A stretch of DNA of 64,000 nt from Torymus aiolomorphi. Its lineage: Eukaryota; Arthropoda; Insecta; Hymenoptera; Torymidae. Position numbers and translations under genes: made by a program. This document shows positions 61,341 to 64,000 of the stretch, piece after piece. The DNA lies in the NCBI GenBank assembly GCA_036365515.1, contig CM070877.1:12096601-12160600 (forward strand), in the 5' to 3' direction. How positions within the stretch are numbered: the first letter of the stretch is position 1; each line of letters begins with the position of its first letter. Under the pieces are notes generated by a model that saw nothing but the letters and a program-made list of their open reading frames with translations, was not told the DNA's origin and did no database searches.

Positions 61341-61379
61341 AAAGGTTGGTACACATTGGAAAAGCAACTATATATAGTT

Positions 61380-61852
61380 ATTTTCGTATTCCTTACAAGA
61401 TCTCCTTACACCTGCATCCTGAAATATATCTCAAGCCTCTTCTCCCTTCCACACGGGCAATCCAACAAAGGCCGCAGCTCTCCAGTGCCGCCGCAAATCA
61501 CGTCGCTCCCTTCCACCTCGGCGTAAAACAATTTCGGCGTAACAAGCTAATTAGATGCAGCATGTCGAAGGAGGACCCGCGCGCGGCCGGCTAATCCAGC
61601 CGGGACGATGTTAGGAGCCCTTAGCTGAAGGAGATCGGATGCACGGTGCTGGTGGTGGTAGTATGCGTCTGAATCTTAAAGGGTTCGAGTCCGCCGGTCC
61701 AATAACCCCGCGCGCGAGCGCGCCTTACAAGCGTCGTCGGCCGCTCGGCCGGAAGGGTTGCAATAAACGGCGGTTTATAGGGCCGCGATTAAATTAACGC
61801 GAGGCTAGGGGTGAGGGTGAGGGAGAGGTAGGGGGAACACGAGTGGGTCAAG

Positions 61853-61907
<55 letters not shown>

Positions 61908-61990
61908 TAGAAATGAGGGAAGGAGGGTTATTGAGGCGTTGTTTGGGTATGGGTGAGAAGTTTTGACTAGTTCTCGAAATGTATTGTTTC
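61380..61990. other. CpG island with skew flip, centre near 61600
   Basis: The left flank (61385-61530) is C-rich, the core spans 61550-61800, and the right flank (61800-61960) is strongly G-rich and includes a long GA tract. Confidence 0.65.
61856..61902 (+). repeat. (GA)n microsatellite, about 47 bp
   Basis: A GA tract on the right side of the switch. Confidence 0.9.
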
Positions 61991-62376
61991 AATATTGCTT
62001 TTTTAAAATATCTTTGTTGTAGCTTTTCGATTGTTGATAGGAAATACTTGGGTAGAAATCGAAATCAATATTTCATTTGGCTGTTAATACCTCTCGAAAC
62101 TCGGATTTTGTTTCCAGAAATAATGGATCTATACTATGCTCAACTACATTGAACAGAGATGTGCAAGTATTACACTAGGGGAACGAATTTGATTTATTTA
62201 GCGTACAGGTTGACACCTGCAACGTTAAAATCTCAAGATTTAACGATAGGTAGTCAGAAGTTTCTGCCGGATATATATGTATATTCGGTGCCCGCACGCG
62301 TAATAACCCCAGAAAATAATTCGCCTTCGTGGCAACGATTCGCCGCACGAGCCGGCATCGTAAAGTCGACAGATCT

Positions 62377-62483
<107 letters not shown>

Positions 62484-62769
62484 ACTGTCGTTACGAACTA
62501 AACGCCTATTTCGACCTGTTTTCAAACTCGTGAAATTGAAGAAAAATTTTAATATCGGGATTACTCTGTGGGTTAGTGACAATAAAAATTGCTTTAAAAT
62601 TCGTTTTAATGAAAGCTTTACTATAACCACGGAGAAAAAAGATATATTCACCGTTTCTATTGTTACATTAATTACATTTTATAGCATTAGTTACATACTA
62701 AAATGTGGCATTTTTCACTAAAAAACATAAAAACTATTACTACATTGCTCGTACGATCAATATACAGCG

Positions 62770-63540
62770 TCCAAGTTTTGTTATTCCAAGTTCACCATCA
62801 TTTCAGTCACACGGTATCTCTGAACCAAACATTCGGCATACATTTTTAAACAAAATGGTTAACCGTACAACATAAATCGCATTAACAGCTCAATAAAATT
62901 CTCCACTTCCAGACCAAATTCCAATACGGCATTATACATCAAACGCACAACGAAATCCTTCGCACACCCACCCACACATACACACACATCCCTGATACAC
63001 ATGGCCTTTTCGCCGTTATAATCGGGCGCATACCTCCGATTATTTGAACGCGCGCGCTTTCGTTTCCGCCCTTCGACGCTTCTCTCTCTGTCTCTCCGGT
63101 ACATGCGGGCACTCTATTATGCAATTAGCCGCGCGCGCGCGCACGTATTCTAGGGGTACACACACACACATGCGCGCACACACACACACATGAGAGAGAG
63201 CGAGAAGGTACGTCTGAGCTATCGGACACGACAGGACACGGCCGTCCGACACACCCTTTCTTCGTTCGGACTCGAAAGGAACGACCGAGGGATCGTGTGT
63301 GTGGGTGGGTGAGTGTCTGTGAGAGAGAACCGTGCGGTTCTTGCTTATCTCGAAAACATACGAGGGTGTGCGCGTCGTCGGAGAAAGATATGTCTCCTCT
63401 GGCGCTGTTCTACGCGGAAGTGCTGATATTGGTTGCGCGGAGTGTGCTGGTCAAGGGAAATTAATGGATATATATCAATGAGGCCAGCGTTTTCGGTTGT
63501 GCTGGCACAGAGGTTACTTTTAAAGGCACGGTGAAAAGAT
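62770..63540. other. CpG island with skew flip, centre near 63170
   Basis: The left flank (62790-62990) is A/C-rich. The core holds GCGCGCGCGCGC and CA tracts. The right flank (63290-63530) is G/T-rich, opening with GTGTGTGTGGGTGGGTGAGT. Confidence 0.65.
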
Positions 63541-63889
63541 TTTAGTTTATTACAAATTTATGTTAAAAAATCGTGACTGGAATATTTATATTGAAGCGTT
63601 ATGTGAAGCGAATACGCGCTGACGATTATATTTATTATCTTTTAGCGCGGTCCTGAGTGTTCTACTTTTTGATCTAAATTTAAAAATAAACCGATAACTA
63701 AGGGAGCTGCGCAATTTTCACACCAATAAGAACACAATTCAATTTATTACTCTGAGTTTTTTTAATTAACGGATTGTAAATGCTAATTGTATCCGAATTC
63801 GATAGTAACACTGTAAAATAAAAGATAAGACATCTGATAAATCTAAAAGTGCATAATCAAATCAGTACTGTCAAAATCAAATTGAAGCC
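63541..63889. other. AT-rich spacer
   Basis: AT-rich sequence; nothing specific seen. Confidence 0.5.
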
Positions 63890-64000
63890 TTAAGGTGGTT
63901 CTCTAACGCGTTATAGTTTGTGCGCTCAGCGAGAGCACAAACTATACCATACGCATGCCATATACGTCGTTCTGTCTCTCTCTCGCTCTCATGCATGTCG
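63890..64000. other. Possible end of a TTAA element, cut by the window edge
   Basis: TTAA at 63890-63893 is followed by GGTGGTTCTC and then a strong hairpin at 63912-63946 (TATAGTTTGTGC pairing with GCACAAACTATA). A matching right end would lie outside the window, so this is only suggestive. Confidence 0.25.

Noticed and set aside
61620..61695. tRNA-like A-box (TTAGCTGAAGG) and B-box (GGTTCGAGTCC)
   Set aside because: The T stem does not pair beyond two bases and no acceptor or anticodon stem could be built.

Overview
This window looks like nuclear DNA of an arthropod, most likely an insect and possibly a parasitoid (chalcid-type) wasp. That call is inference: the base composition alternates between AT-rich stretches and islands where CpG is not depleted, GA/CT, CA/GT and GC microsatellites are everywhere, and there are many short DNA transposons with TA or TTAA target duplications. 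I see no rRNA, no convincing tRNA, no CRISPR array, no bacterial-style operon and no complete protein-coding gene. The long open frames are mostly low-complexity translations of microsatellites. Only a few short stretches look like possible exons: 19956-20246 on the minus strand, about 29703-29846 with the strand unclear, and 33317-33373 on the minus strand.

The dominant structure is not a gene. About every 1.2 kb, roughly 55 times, the same compositional unit recurs: a left flank on the + strand rich in C and A and poor in G, then a CpG-rich core with CT and then GA repeats, then a right flank rich in G and T and poor in C. An AT-rich spacer follows and the unit repeats. Counts made by hand: 23221-23280 has C 30 / G 3 and 23701-23760 has G 24 / C 3; 28621-28680 has C 29 / G 4 and 29041-29100 has G 24 / C 5; 8041-8100 has C 27 / G 6 and 8581-8640 has G 21 / C 8. 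The units do not resemble each other in sequence, only in composition and polarity. An upward jump of both G-C and T-A skew is the known signature of divergent transcription or of replication origins. Here it occurs at kilobase spacing, and it is my main candidate for an undescribed system.

The spacers hold non-autonomous transposons: a TA-flanked hairpin element (4653-4905), a TTAA-flanked element with an internal duplication (5067-5426), a 982-bp inverted repeat (8837-9818), a TA-flanked MITE (11356-11628), two opposed copies of a 748-bp element (17921-18668 and 25459-26797, the latter split by another MITE at 26176-26761), a hairpin element with a tandemly duplicated arm (21730-22265), a 1146-bp foldback element (35151-36296), a short TIR element (41669-41916) and fragments near 49.7 and 50.6 kb. 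Two of these carry a shared RNA-like motif resembling a hammerhead core without stem III. Three CTCF-like motifs (17.65, 43.66 and 53.80 kb) lie in spacers between islands.
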